Program-made: the position numbers and the translations under genes
Part shown: positions 21,859 through 33,409 of the stretch, piece by piece
Position numbering within the stretch: the stretch's first letter is position 1
How the letters are laid out: every line of letters starts with the position of its first letter
Notes under the pieces: model-generated
The model's input: the letters and a program-made list of their open reading frames with translations, nothing else
Database searches by the model: none
Told to the model about the DNA's origin: nothing
Source of the DNA: Stereocaulon alpinum
Taxonomy: Eukaryota; Ascomycota; Lecanoromycetes; Lecanorales; Stereocaulaceae
NCBI GenBank assembly: GCA_018257865.1
Contig: JAEUBA010000041.1
Coordinates: forward strand, 216,067 to 280,066
DNA length: 64,000 nt
Reading direction: 5' to 3'

Positions 21859-23439
21859 TTATTGTGCAGGCTCAATAGTGGGTTTCCTTGCGCGGAATCG
21901 TCCTGTTAATTCGAGCAATGGACAAGTCTTCACTCCGTTTTCGATGTCGGACCAGTATCTGGCAGAGAATAGGTTATTAATATGGCTCATTGGCATTGGA
22001 TCATAGACATCTGTGTTATCATCATCATCAATCTCCTCAACATCATCGTCAGCCCATTTGACCTCGACAACCTGGATTGCAATGCCGTATGGGACCCTCG
22101 GAAAGGGCAAAGGTCCGGCCACTGGAATGATGCGCCAAATCGCCCCTTTGAACATGAAGATCTCCCAAGCAGAGTCGAGTGCGTCGGAATGTCCATTGCT
22201 GTCGAATAGATAGCGGACTTTAGACCTCTTAGGTGGTTCAGGACCTTTTGAACGGGCAATTAGACTCTCGGTAATTGCTGGTAGCTTAACAAAAGGTTGA
22301 GCTGCAGGGGCATCGTTGGGCAGCTGTGTAATCGTACAAGGCGAAATCGGAGGGGAGTCTCTAGGCGTTCTTGAACGGTATTCAACGTTGGACCTACCTG
22401 GCGGTTCCGGATTATGTGCATGGTCCAACCGCCATCTATACAGAAATACGTGCCAGACCAATTCGCGGACCAGGTGGACGGCGAGATAGAAGAACAATCG
22501 GAGTTTCTCGGACGTGCTCAGATTCTCATCAGGATGCCGAAGCATCCATTGGAAGTCATGGTGGATTACCGTTATATGTCCCGGGTCTCCGTTCACACGT
22601 ACAGTTCTAGCCACACTCTTTAAAGCTTTGATATTAGGCGGCGTCGTTGCCCATCCATCCTGTTGGAAATCTAACGGGTGGAATTGCCAGTTGAGTTTGA
22701 CCTTGACAAGTTCTTCGAACCAGGCCGTTGTGCGCCCAGCCAGCTCCTCTGTACGATCTGGTAAGGCTTGAGCTACTACATGTGTTCCGTCGCCATCGCC
22801 GCCCTCATCAAGCTGCCGCGGAAACCAGAGCGGAAGCCAGAAAGCCTCGAGATGCGCAGCAGTGATCCAATGAGTCGCGAGGCGTAACGCAGGCATAATG
22901 GCGGAGTATAGCTCGATGTTTTCTTGTTCCGACAACTCGCCGTACCAAGTAAAATTGTCGTACTGCCAGATTGGATGGATACCTGTTGTTAGGGTTGGTA
23001 GCTGCGCACCGTCAATCTCCAGTGCGCCTGCGCTTTGGAGAGCTGATTGAGTGAAATGGTCTAGGAGAACCTCTTGACCAGTGTCGACTTCCGAGTTGAT
23101 GGCTTCTGGGTTGATGGCTTCTGGGACAATGCTGACTTTCTTTTCATCCTTGTCCACCCGAGGTGTTTCCTCGACGACATTATTTACCTCTCTCGCTGTT
23201 GGCCGTCCCGATCTCTTTGCTGCCCGACTGCCCTTTTTCCCACCGGTCTGTTTCTTGCCAATTTTGGCAGTGTTTCGATCTCCTTTGACTATGTCAAGTG
23301 ACTTTGTTGACGCAGTGGCTTTTGTATTCGACTCTAGCTTGGTGATCGTTGGCGCATACGTGTCCACTGGTTTCTTGAGTCTGCTCGAGCGACGGAGTTT
23401 CACTACCGTAGCGCCCACTGATTTCGTTCTAGGTACCAT
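21859..23439 (-). CDS. Hypothetical protein with basic N-terminus and acidic C-terminal loop (526 aa)
   Basis: A single exon. The open frame extends to 23,499 but starts there at TTG; the first ATG is at 23,439. Residues 1-90 are Lys/Arg/Ser-rich (RRSSRLKK, KKQTGGKKGSRAAKRSGRP). They resemble a nuclear-localisation and DNA-contact tail, and SGRP is faintly AT-hook-like. Residues about 140-370 are globular and Trp-rich, with a hydrophobic helix segment LFFYLAVHLVRELVWHVF. A disordered Pro/Ser stretch, another folded part and an acidic loop (DDDVEEIDDDDN, about 485) follow. I do not recognise a family. The helix recalls the region that carries HExxH in some fungal metalloprotease-like proteins, but the motif itself is not present here. 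Confidence 0.65.
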   Translation of the reverse strand: MVPRTKSVGATVVKLRRSSRLKKPVDTYAPTITKLESNTKATASTKSLDIVKGDRNTAKIGKKQTGGKKGSRAAKRSGRPTAREVNNVVEETPRVDKDEKKVSIVPEAINPEAINSEVDTGQEVLLDHFTQSALQSAGALEIDGAQLPTLTTGIHPIWQYDNFTWYGELSEQENIELYSAIMPALRLATHWITAAHLEAFWLPLWFPRQLDEGGDGDGTHVVAQALPDRTEELAGRTTAWFEELVKVKLNWQFHPLDFQQDGWATTPPNIKALKSVARTVRVNGDPGHITVIHHDFQWMLRHPDENLSTSEKLRLFFYLAVHLVRELVWHVFLYRWRLDHAHNPEPPGRSNVEYRSRTPRDSPPISPCTITQLPNDAPAAQPFVKLPAITESLIARSKGPEPPKRSKVRYLFDSNGHSDALDSAWEIFMFKGAIWRIIPVAGPLPFPRVPYGIAIQVVEVKWADDDVEEIDDDDNTDVYDPMPMSHINNLFSARYWSDIENGVKTCPLLELTGRFRARKPTIEPAQ

Positions 23440-24106
23440 GGTAAAGAGTGTGCAACCACTGTGGGGAGAGAACGGTTCTCGCTGAGTAGTCCGGGTCAAG
23501 GTGCATTCATTCGAAATCCTTAGCTACCATGAGCTGGCCTCTTCCATCAAAGGGGATGATCCTACCGACAAAGGATAAAGCCTGCTGGGAACGGCAATCT
23601 TGCCTAGACGCCAGACGACGATGCAGCGAGTGAGTTCTTTATTGCACCCTCCCGATAATAAACCCCCCTTGGAGTAAGAAGGAACATTGAACACTGTGCC
23701 CATGTCGAAGTGGTCATATGACGTGAACTTGCTGCCTTTGTCTCATTATCTTTGCTTTGATCTGCTCCGAAGCGCAATTTACTTGATCAAGAAATGTTGG
23801 TCCTAAGCGTGGGAACCCTGTCATTGCTTTGTTTCCGTTATGTTCAACCCCCAAACAGTAAAGAAAGCGTATCATCTACGTGATTGCAATCAAAGAAAGC
23901 GAACAAAGACCTGCGCTTAGCGGATGTAACTGATCAATCCAACAATGGACTACTTCATTTGGCCACGAGAAGTATGAGTGTCACACCCCCGTCTTCCTGC
24001 ATCCCCCACTCGAAGCAGGCGAAAGACGACGACACATTACATCACCTTCAGGCACGAAGTCGCCACCTGAAAGCGAAGACTGAGATTTCATTACCTATCT
24101 GTAGCA
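23440..24106. other. Divergent intergenic region
   Basis: Lies between two divergently transcribed genes and should hold both promoters. No motif was identified. Confidence 0.4.
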
Positions 24107-24523
24107 ATGAAGAAATTCCTGACAACTACACTATTATTCACGACGGCTTACTCTACCTTGACCGCTTTGAGCACGCACAGCTCCATCGAAACCAGACAAG
24201 ATTCCACCACCTCTCACGTCGACATTGTAATCACGCTCTATGAGGGAGCAGAGTGCACAGGTGGAGAATCGTGGTCAGGAAAGCCCGTCTATGCGCAGAA
24301 CATGGGACCCTACATGATCAATTCCTTCTCCACTAGTCGAAATCTCGAGGACGGAGAACAGCTTGACTTCAGCTCGCCACCACCCGGTATGTCAGGTCCT
24401 GGTGTTACTCTCAGTACAGACCAAGCTTGTTATGTATTTCAGCAAGGCTGGCTGGCCAATTTGACCAAGGGATGTACTAATTTGCGGGATGTGGCGGCAT
24501 GTTTTCGTTTATGGCCGAATTGA
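24107..24523 (+). CDS. Small secreted Cys-containing protein (138 aa)
   Basis: A single exon with an ATG at 24,107. The N-terminus (MKKFLTTTLLFTTAYSTLTA) is a clear signal peptide of about 20 residues, followed by a short Thr/Ser stretch with an ETRQ site that could be a propeptide cut. The mature part has four Cys residues, which could make two disulfides (one in GAECTGG, three between residues about 107 and 132), and a Gly/Pro-rich middle. One NLT glycosylation site is present. It fits the general description of fungal small secreted proteins; an effector role is only a possibility. No known domain is recognised. Confidence 0.7.
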   Translation: MKKFLTTTLLFTTAYSTLTALSTHSSIETRQDSTTSHVDIVITLYEGAECTGGESWSGKPVYAQNMGPYMINSFSTSRNLEDGEQLDFSSPPPGMSGPGVTLSTDQACYVFQQGWLANLTKGCTNLRDVAACFRLWPN

Positions 24524-25104
24524 TTGCCCATGGTTTGGTTGTGGATGTCAGTTTGTAGGACTGGGTAAATCGCAAAAGGCTGCCAATATTTGTTAAGCGA
24601 CCGTTGATATTCAATTCAGAAAGCGACGAATTTGACTCAGGGAAGCTGGGAATTCGATCGCTTTATGAATGATGCAAGCCAAACAGATACGCTGTTTACC
24701 CGCTCTGAATTACTTGCATGGATGAAGTGTACCCAAACTCTATCCCTACTACACTCTGACCGTACTTGCCACACAATACGCATTGCATTCGAGCCAGCCG
24801 CTCTAGACTCGGATCCCGGCACAAGGCTTTCAGTGGTTGACAACCGATGCTTTGTATTTTCTTGACCCGAGATCAAAGAGCGTTGTCTCAAGACAAGAGT
24901 ATTGTCGTGAATGATGGCCCCGAGAGGGGAAGACGTTTTATGTAATCTCCCTTGCTCATACAAAAGCTTCGAGGACTTCCCGCCCTTTGATCTCGAATCT
25001 ACAGCGACTACACACCTTCTACAGCCGCTATCAATTCACAGCATAACTATTATCATCATCGAATCAATCGATCACGAAGACGGGAAATCATCCAAACTAG
25101 CGTC
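24524..25104. other. Intergenic, nothing recognised
   Basis: Upstream of a plus-strand gene; ATCATC repeats near 25,050-25,070 only. Confidence 0.4.
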
Positions 25105-25641
25105 ATGTGTTTAGTTGACATCGTCACTTTCCCAGCCTGCGGCCACAACGAGTACCTCTTCGCATCGGCATGCTCGGCTGGGTACTCGCACGAGCAGAAC
25201 CATTGCACGGTCCATTACCACAAGATTCGAGCACTCATTCCTAGTGCCCCTGGCGACCTCTACTGCAGAACATGCTACATCAATAAGCTTGACTGGCTTC
25301 GTGATGGATATACTCTCTCGTATCTCAACGTCATCAAAGATGCTCGGAAGCTGGGCTGGACGAAGGAAGATATTCGGGGTTCATTGTTGGATGTCGAGCT
25401 GGATATGAGCGAGGCCGTTGCAGAGTGGAAGACAGAGTGCGAAAGAGAGGAGGGGCTTGATGATCCCAAGCGGCATCTACACGATAAGGCTTCTGTTCTT
25501 GCGCTTTTCCTTACCACGAAGTCCGATCTTGCCGCAAGCCAGCTTACCGAGTCAATCCGAACTCAGAAGCCGCAGGTTACTAAACAAGACGCCGTGTATA
25601 TAGAAGCTCAAGGACCTATTCGCTGTGTTGTTGAAAAGTAG
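25105..25641 (+). CDS. Cys/His zinc-binding-like protein (178 aa)
   Basis: A single exon with an ATG at 25,105. Residues 1-60 carry a series of potential zinc ligands: Cys2, Cys12-Gly-His14, Cys23, Cys34, His37, His39, Cys54 and Cys57. They end in LYCRTCY, a RING- or B-box-like arrangement that I cannot assign to a standard class. Residues 60-178 are mostly helical and charged, with no hydrophobic segment. No signal peptide, so probably intracellular. Similar short proteins with an N-terminal Cys/His cluster are common and uncharacterised in dothideomycetes. Function unknown. Confidence 0.6.
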   Translation: MCLVDIVTFPACGHNEYLFASACSAGYSHEQNHCTVHYHKIRALIPSAPGDLYCRTCYINKLDWLRDGYTLSYLNVIKDARKLGWTKEDIRGSLLDVELDMSEAVAEWKTECEREEGLDDPKRHLHDKASVLALFLTTKSDLAASQLTESIRTQKPQVTKQDAVYIEAQGPIRCVVEK

Positions 25642-26551
25642 GGCTTCAGCAAAGTTAAGCAAAGCAAGGTCCGAGGTATGGATATCTGTGGCATAAATCA
25701 CGTCATCAGGACGGTCCAATCAGGGCGAACGAGTCTTCGGGCGCGACGTACCTGTTGATTCATGTAAGTTGGTTAAGTTGAGAGACGCGTACGGTAGGTG
25801 CATTTTCCTGCAAAAGACTAGATGTTGTTCCCCGGACTGACATTTAGAGTTGTACTGGTAGACACGCACATAGTAATAACGAGGATCCTTCTTTGTTTTA
25901 GTTTGAGCTCACATTACCTCTGCTCGAGCCTTGATGCTATGGCTTCCATCTTAGCCAGGAAGTGTTTGTGGGCGTGGCTAAATCTTCTCCAAAGCTTTCA
26001 ATATTGGGGGATCCATCCGAGTGGCTATATGCACTGCGAACAAGTAATTACGCTTCCCACTACATGCAGAGCGAACACTAATAACAGTCATCAGTTGTTC
26101 TGTCCGGCACGCTTGATTTTCTCCTCTCCGGAGTGCTTGATCTCAGGAAACAGGTGATTATTACACATATACACTACACATTCAGCCAAGGACTATGAGG
26201 TACTCTATTAATGGCAAAAGGTGCAAACATGTGCAAGACAGGGTGATCTCTACGACGTTGATATATATGGCCTTCAGTACGTAAGGCCGAAGGCACCTAT
26301 GCGAAAGCCCAGGGCTAGCTAGAGCTCTTGGGGAAGCTAGATGGACACTTACTAAACGTAGTGTGAAACTAGAAAGGGTCGTGAGTTTGAGTAGGAGTGA
26401 CTGACCAGAATGTGGCGGGAATACCAGGAACGAGAAGTTTGTCATTGACGTATTCGCGTAGCGAACATGATAATTTGGAGTTCAAGGCGTTGATACTGTA
26501 TTATCTGCCATCGGCATACACTTCCCAGACCCAAAACACTGACTGTATGCT
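25642..26551. other. Intergenic, nothing supported
   Basis: About 900 bp between convergent genes. A plus-strand frame at 25,822-26,157 has no recognisable feature. Confidence 0.4.
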
Positions 26552-29500
26552 TCAATGGTGCGGGCTTTGCATATGCTCTTCCTTCCATCTCTTGAAGTAC
26601 GGTAGTTGTGTCATTGGACCCCGCAAGACAACTTCCCAAGGCGCTTTAGGTGCAGGTAACCCAGTCTCTTCCATACACTTTGCCTTCAACTCATCCCAAG
26701 ATCCACCACGGTTGAAAACCTCGGCTTTTGATCGGTCCATTTCTGGATTAGTACCCCTTATTTCTTTCCGTAGGCTCCGCGTGCCTTCCTCGTCTACGCT
26801 CAAGTCGTGATGTAGACTGACGCCGTACCGTCTAGCTCCCTCGGCTGTTACAAGCTTACGCCGTACCTCCAATGCTACGACCTCTGGGTCTCGCTGTAGA
26901 GCGTCTCCCCATCCACCCCCACCCCAAGTCACCCATTCGAGGACATCACCACTGCTAACCCTGATATGGTCTTGTTTGCTCCCGAAAGATTCTCGTGGAG
27001 GGTTCTCGGCATCATGAGAATATCTTACCAATATCTTGGTCGATCGTGCACCAGGCTCGCCACCCAATACTCCCCATGGCTTCGACAGCCATCTGTCATC
27101 GTGCAACGAAATTACGCCTTCTTCCAGGAAGCGCCAGTAGATTCTTTGAGCGTTTCCGCCACGATGAAGACCTGGCCCGCCGGAGTCTGCCACAGTGTTG
27201 AAGACTTCAATACGAAGAGGGTAATAGAGCTCGAGGAATTCATTGGGTATGGCTTTCATCGCTGGCCACAGACAGTGACCGTCAGGGCCATCACCGATTG
27301 GTCTCGCTGGTATCCCTCCAAAGCCTATCCAATAAAGCTGAAACCAAGAGCCATCCTGCCGATATCCAGAGTACATAAAGTGCGGACTATCGGAGAAGCC
27401 AGCTGCTGTCATAAACTCAGGCGCTCGCTGGCCCAAGAGGCCGGAGAGCACGTCCATCAGTCGTCCCAGAAAATGAGTCCTACATGATAACGCGGCTGGG
27501 CGAATAGGTTTGAGAAGCGTGCCTTCGGGGATATACACATCGATCAAATCATGAAAACCGTCATTTGCTACAACGCTGGAGTCGTACACAACTAGGAGAT
27601 ATATCCCAACAAACATCTTGAACATGTTGATACTGAGATAGAAATTGATTGAGGATGGAGATTGTGGGTCCGTGCCTGTAAAATCGAATTTCAGTCGGCC
27701 GTCCACTCTTGTCATGGTGCATGCAACTTTCCATGGTCCAACTCCCTGTCCATCATCATCTATCCAGTCTTCGAAGTAGGTGGGCTCCTGGGAGATTTTG
27801 CTGATTATCGATGATACGGCTTTTCGATTACGGGAGAGGAGCTCGTCGATGGCGGCGAAGTAAATAGTGTCACCGAAGCGTGTGTAGAGCTCTAGCATGC
27901 GTTTTCCAGCTATGAAGCATCATTAGCGGGATCGCGTCATGGGTCTGCAATATTGTTCGGAGAAATTCTCACCAATTTCGCAAGCAGCTACCAGCGCCCG
28001 GACATCGCTGCGGTTCCAATCTGGCAAACGAACATTCCTATAGATGACCTCCATCAGATCATCATTCCAGATGCCCTTTGAAGCGACCTTAGTAACCGGA
28101 ATCTGTATTCCTTCTTCAAAGACGCTACTGGCCGCACACGGAAGGGAACCAGGAACGCTGCCGCCAACGTCGGTCATATGGCCGAAGTTTGCTGTCCACG
28201 CAACTATATTAAGCTCTTAGTCAGCTCCTAGAGAAATGCTTCCACAATGCGTACTTAGCTTGTCCTCCATAAAAGTGGGCATCAAGATGAGCCAGTCGTT
28301 ATGATGAGATATTGCTCCTGCGACAGAATAGGGATCGTTGGTGAGAAAGATGTCACCAGGCTCAATGGTCTCTTTCCATATATCAAGGAAACCACCAATG
28401 AAAGAGCCAAATTGACCAACCATCATCTTCCCGCTTGGCTCTGCAATGACGTTGAATTCATCTTGTTGCTCTCGGATGGCAGGGCTCATGGTTGTTCGTG
28501 TCATTAAGGCATCCATCTCGGCTCTGGCATTTGCTAATGCACTTTCGAAGATATCGACTGTTGCCATATCGAGTTGCTCGGTTACACCAGTAGATGATAA
28601 TTTCTGTTCAAGCTCCCAGATCAGTATGTTCCCCACAGCGTCGATCTCTGCCTTATATCCTGGCAGAATGACTGTGTTTGAGTCCATCTCCGTGAGGATA
28701 CAGGGACCATAAATCACATGCCCATGTTCCAAACCTGAGCGATCCCAAATAGCGCAGCCTTCGAATAATTGTCCTTCAAAGATGAGATCTGATGTCGCAG
28801 TGACCAAGACATTTGAAGGCTCCGAAGACTCAGCTTTATTCAACATCCTGACGGGCAACTCTTCTTTCGTTTCTTCTGCAATAACCCTGAGATTCACAAA
28901 CTCCACCTCTGACGGAAGACGGTAGGTGAACAGCTTCTCGTGTTCTACCTCGAAAAGATCACGGAGATAGGAGAGGCCCCTTGATTTCAATAGCTTGAGA
29001 TCCACATTCACAGGAATGTTGATGGCTTGACCGCTGTATCGGAAATCGGCTTGGAACATATGAACCTTGCGCCGCGGAGTTTAGCCACTCAGCCCAACAT
29101 AGGAAGCTCCCTGGTATAAAGCTCAGAAACTTGCACACCTGCTTGTTCTCCGGTACTCCTTGCTCCTCGCGCATCACTTTCTTCACTTGCTTGAGTAGTC
29201 CGTCATACGGAGTCAAAATCTCACTTTTTCCCACCTGCGAGAGGACTCGGATGAACGTCTTTCCGACCTCATGACGGAGGAGAGTTGTTGCATCACCCAA
29301 GGCACAAAGCACACCAGGCGATGGAGGTACGATCACAGGAAAGGCGTGAAGCAACTTGCCCAGCGAGTTTGCGTGAAGAGGCCCTGCTCCACCAAAGGCA
29401 ACGAGACTAAAGTCTCTGGGATCATAGCCTTGCTCCACGGAAACTAACCTGAGAGCGCCGTACCTGTGACTACTGTTAAAATTCCGGTCTCCGGTTTAGT

Positions 29501-30812
29501 CAAGGGGCAAGGGAGCTGCAGCTGACATTGTCTCATTCGAAACCTTCAGGATGCCTTCTGCCGCTTCATAAAGCCCAATCCCAAGATCATCTGCAACCCT
29601 TTGTACCGCATCTTTTGCTGCTCTTAGATCCAAAGCGAAAGATCCTCCTAACAGAGACTTCGGCAAGTAGCCCAACACTGCATTCGCGTCAGTCACAGTA
29701 GCTGCCGAACCACCTTTGCCGTAACATGCAGGCCCAGGCTCTGCACCGGCACTTTCAGGCCCAACTCTAAGAGCTTTGGTCACCTCGGGCACTCTTGCAA
29801 TGGAGCCACCACCAGCTCCAACGGTACGAACATCCACTGAAGGCGCCTTTACGACAAGATCTCCAATCTTGGTCTCTCTCCTGATACGTGGAACACCATC
29901 ATCAATCAAAGCGACATCAGTGCTTGTACCACCCATGTCAATAGTTATCAGGTTCTTAAACTTTGTCTGATTTGCCACCACTGATACTACTCCTGTAACA
30001 CCGCCAGCTGGGCCAGATAGAACCCAGGAAACGGGAAAACGACGTGCAAGGCTGACTGAAGAGAGGCCGCCATCGGACCGGAGGATCCGCAGATGCTTGG
30101 CTTTCCCCTCCAAAGATGTGAGGAGGTTCTTAAGGTAAAGACTCACACGAGGCTCAACATAGGAGTTGACGACAGTAGTGATAGTTCTTTCATACTCCAT
30201 GAGCTCTGGCAAGACCTCAGACGATATTGAGACTGGAGTATCTGGTAGAAGCTTCAAGACCACACGTCGTGCCGTTTGCTCGTGAATTGGATTTGCGAAA
30301 GAGTTAATGAGGCTGATTGTCACAGCATCAGGCTTTTGCTCAACAACAGGTCGAAAATTTTCAGCAAATACATCTTCATCGAACTCGCGGACCTCGGTGC
30401 CATTAGTAGCAAGTCTTCCTGGCGCTTCAACAGTCAGCTCCAATGGTGCCAAAGGTTCAGGCTTCGGCCATATGATCCAGCTTGCGAGACCTCCAGGTAC
30501 CTGAGATCTACGGGTTTGGAGAATATCTCTGTAACCTTCTGTCACAACGAGAGCGACCTTCGCGCCTTTCTGCTCCAAGATTGCATTTGTTGCAACAGTT
30601 GTGCCGTGATTGACGACATTCAAGGTGACATCTGCACCATTAGGGATGTTGGTCATGATCTGATCTTTACCCTGAATGACTGCGAGCGATTGGTCTTCGG
30701 GCGTGGAAGGAACCTTGGCCCGCCAGGTTTCACCGGTGTCTTCCCGTACAAGTAGAAGATCTGTGAATGTGCCACCAACATCCACTCCGAGGCGATAGGA
30801 TGGTGAAGCCAT
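26552..30812 (-). CDS. ATP-dependent 5-oxoprolinase / hydantoinase (HyuA-HyuB fusion), five exons (1336 aa)
   Basis: CDS is join(29527..30812, 29139..29463, 28255..29065, 27973..28203, 26552..27909) on the minus strand. Introns of 63, 73, 51 and 63 bp all close in phase. The ATG at 30,812 precedes SYRLGVDVGGTFTD, the actin-type ATPase start of the HyuA part. Then come HGTTVATNAILE, DMGGTSTDVAL and GAEPGPACYG. The first splice restores NETMYGALRLVSVEQGYDPRDF. The HyuB part begins near residue 750 with TTMSPAIREQQDEFNV, and FLTNDPY, ANFGHMTDVGGSVPG (restored by the third splice) and the Gly-rich GGGGWGDAL follow. The enzyme opens 5-oxoproline or hydantoin-type rings with ATP. The neighbour across the shared promoter is an isochorismatase-fold amidohydrolase, which favours a hydantoinase-type substrate over the glutathione cycle. 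No frame break is seen. Confidence 0.92.
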
Positions 30813-31426
30813 GTTCGAGACAAAGCACACTATGCGTGAATGTAATGTGCACGGCTACCTTGACGAATGCGAAGAAAGAACACACAGTGTCTGGGAGAAC
30901 CCCAGGCTAGAAGAAGGCGGTAGAAGGCGCCCACGCTATGCGTTGACAGCACGCGTATGAGGGCTAATACCCAAAAGTCCGGAGAAAGTGCTTACTCATC
31001 GTGATTATTCCAAAAATGACAGAACATGAGAATGTAGAGATAGAACACACGATTTCGTGATTTAGACTTAATTTGTTATGCAAAATGTATGATTTTCCGT
31101 GGAGGTGGGGAACAATAAGATTGTCGATCATCATCATGCACGATGACGCGGCGCGTACAAATCTCGACCCGCAATTGAGAGATAAGGACGTTCCATACAG
31201 ATGAAACACCTACACGAGTCAAGGCAATCATAAAATTGAATATAGACTAGTCTTGGGACCGTTGCTTCATACCTACACGCAGTAGTAGGAATTTCCTGAA
31301 CTGAGTAGAGATCAGCCTCACTCGTGGCAGTCCGTGATCTATCGGCTTCTCCCTGAGCCATTCGGTGTTGTTACAGACAAGTCGTCAAGCCTTCCACGCC
31401 TGTTTTGGATCGTGTGAGGTCTCGTG
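30813..31426. promoter_or_regulatory. Bidirectional promoter region of the hydantoinase/amidohydrolase pair
   Basis: 614 bp between two divergent start codons, the only space for both promoters. Short frames here have no protein-like content. I could not identify a specific operator. Confidence 0.5.
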
Positions 31427-32113
31427 ATGTCTTCCACTGAAGCGCAATATCCACGAGACCTTCTAGATAGCTACTCTACCTCTGGTTTCGCACCCTCCTC
31501 GAACGGATTACCTTTTGGCAAGAAGCCTGTCCTCATCGTTATCGACGTCTGTGATGCCTACCTCACCCCTGGGAGCCCATTGTACGCACCTGAGCGGTTT
31601 CACTCGGCGCTCAAGAATGTCGAAACATTAATTCAAGAGTCCCGAGGGAGGGCGATACCTGTCATCTTCACACGCGTGGTTTTTCAGTATCCAGTCTCGG
31701 GAGGCAATTGGTACAGATACAAGATTCCGAAGGGTCTTGGCTGTTTTGATGCCGACAATAAGCTTGGCGACTACCCAGCACAATCAACGATATGCCGACC
31801 AAAAACCGGCGAGATCGTCATCGAAAAGCAATTCAGCAGCTCATTTTTTGGGACCTCACTCGCTAGCGTGCTAATTGGCATGCAGATTGACACTGTAATA
31901 GTATGTGGTTATTCAACCAGTGGCTGTGTCCGTGCTACCACAATGGACGCCATGCAGTATGGCTTTTGCCCGTTCGTCGTGGGAGATGCATGTGGAGATC
32001 GACACGCATATCCTCATGATGCCAACCTTTTTGACATTCAGGCGAAGTTCGGGGAGGTCGTATCGACTGACCAAGTGTTGAAGCTGATTGGTTTATGGGC
32101 TAGTGTTGACTAA
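31427..32113 (+). CDS. Isochorismatase-family cysteine hydrolase (N-carbamoylsarcosine amidase-like, 228 aa)
   Basis: A single exon with an ATG at 31,427. Core fold: VLIVIDVCDAYL (Asp40/Asp43), IEKQFSSSFFGTSL (Lys134) and TSGCVRAT (nucleophile Cys167). The 33-residue Lys-to-Cys spacing and the STSGCVRAT motif fit N-carbamoylsarcosine amidohydrolase and related amidases better than true isochorismatases. Reaction by family: hydrolysis of an N-carbamoyl or amide bond, releasing CO2 and NH3. It starts 614 bp from the divergent oxoprolinase/hydantoinase. The ring-opening product of that enzyme is the sort of compound this one would cleave, so a two-step pathway is inferred. No signal peptide; cytosolic. 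Confidence 0.85.
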   Translation: MSSTEAQYPRDLLDSYSTSGFAPSSNGLPFGKKPVLIVIDVCDAYLTPGSPLYAPERFHSALKNVETLIQESRGRAIPVIFTRVVFQYPVSGGNWYRYKIPKGLGCFDADNKLGDYPAQSTICRPKTGEIVIEKQFSSSFFGTSLASVLIGMQIDTVIVCGYSTSGCVRATTMDAMQYGFCPFVVGDACGDRHAYPHDANLFDIQAKFGEVVSTDQVLKLIGLWASVD

Positions 32114-33409
32114 AACAGCCAAGGGTCTCGTGGCTTCGATCGTAGATGCTACCAGGGCGAGCGCTAGCGTCCTTTCCTCGGGTCAATGACATGCTTGGAT
32201 TCAATGAAGACGCAGATGAGACACCTGCATTCCTCAAACGTATAGAGGCACACGATATGCTGTACGTATGCCCATAAGATAGCTCATAAATGACGAATAT
32301 ATTGCCGCTTCCAAACGTCCTCTCAGCTTTCGTGCTGGGCATGGACTACATATAACGCACCTACGAGGCTTCATGTTCCATCAATGCTTACCGGAGCATG
32401 GACTTGAGTGTGTTGGTTGCTTTGAGGGTGGGTAAGTAGTTCGAATTAGGACCGATGTAGCGGAGCTCTTGAGGTTGATAGAGCATGCTCAGATGGATTC
32501 ACCCGGTTTTTACATGCGAAGATCTAGAAGAGGAAGTCGCCCGGCCAATGCAGACAGAGTTTATGCACATAGCGGAAGCGTGGTAAATATCTCCGTGATC
32601 TGCAAATAAATTTTCCATAAGCCGGTGTGGAAGCGGCGGGGCCTGGAGCGGCCGCAGCTCGCGTAGATGCTCGGGATGCATCCCAATTAGAGTACCAGAT
32701 TTACATTCAAGACGGCGTCAGCGGTGCAGTGATCCCCGCAGCAAAGGGGGCACCTTTTTGGTAACGTGTGACGACATCTTGAACCCCGATACTTCCCCAC
32801 ATCATGCATCGACGAATGACTTAGCTGCCTTCTCGGTACCGAGTAGCTGTCGGTCAACCATCTTCTTGGGACCGATGCAATCATATATTGAGAGAAGCCA
32901 AGTCCATGGCCGAGGACAGGTTCGATCATATCTTGGGTCCCTCCCACTAACGCATGTTTTATGATTCTGCCCGTTTCGTCTTTGTCAGAATGGCGAATGT
33001 CTACGAATGCTACGTTGCCAGCTCAGATACCATCACGGGAACGAGGGGCTTTGTTCGGAGAAGGTTGATAAACCAATCCATGTATACCGTTCACAGATTT
33101 CGATCATGATCCTTGGAGATCTGCGTTAGTGCTAGCCATGTACTGCCAATATTTCGTGTGGAATCCTTGTAGCCCATCTATGATTGGCCAATTGCGAAAA
33201 ACTTTGCAGCCCAAGCTGCATGAGAACATGTTGGAGCGAGTATGTCCGAAGCATTGGAAGCTCGCTCCATACAACCAAGACCGAAGTGCTATAAGACGTG
33301 AGCAGCTTGCGACCCACAACCTCATACAGTTCCCTTCAAATCCGAGAAGGACCATAGGTTCTCTGCCAAGAAAGAGAACAACAGCAAAAAGTTTCTTGAA
33401 TCCTTCGCC
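32114..33409. other. Intergenic, nothing supported
   Basis: 1.3 kb of normal composition. No frame has an ATG and a recognisable domain. It contains the promoter of the propeller gene. Confidence 0.4.

Noticed and set aside
22200..22500. Metalloprotease assignment for the 526-residue unknown protein
   Set aside because: The relevant helix has no HExxH, so catalysis cannot be claimed.
26966..27487. Long plus-strand frame inside the hydantoinase gene
   Set aside because: It is antisense to a well-supported exon with strong family motifs; an overlap artefact.
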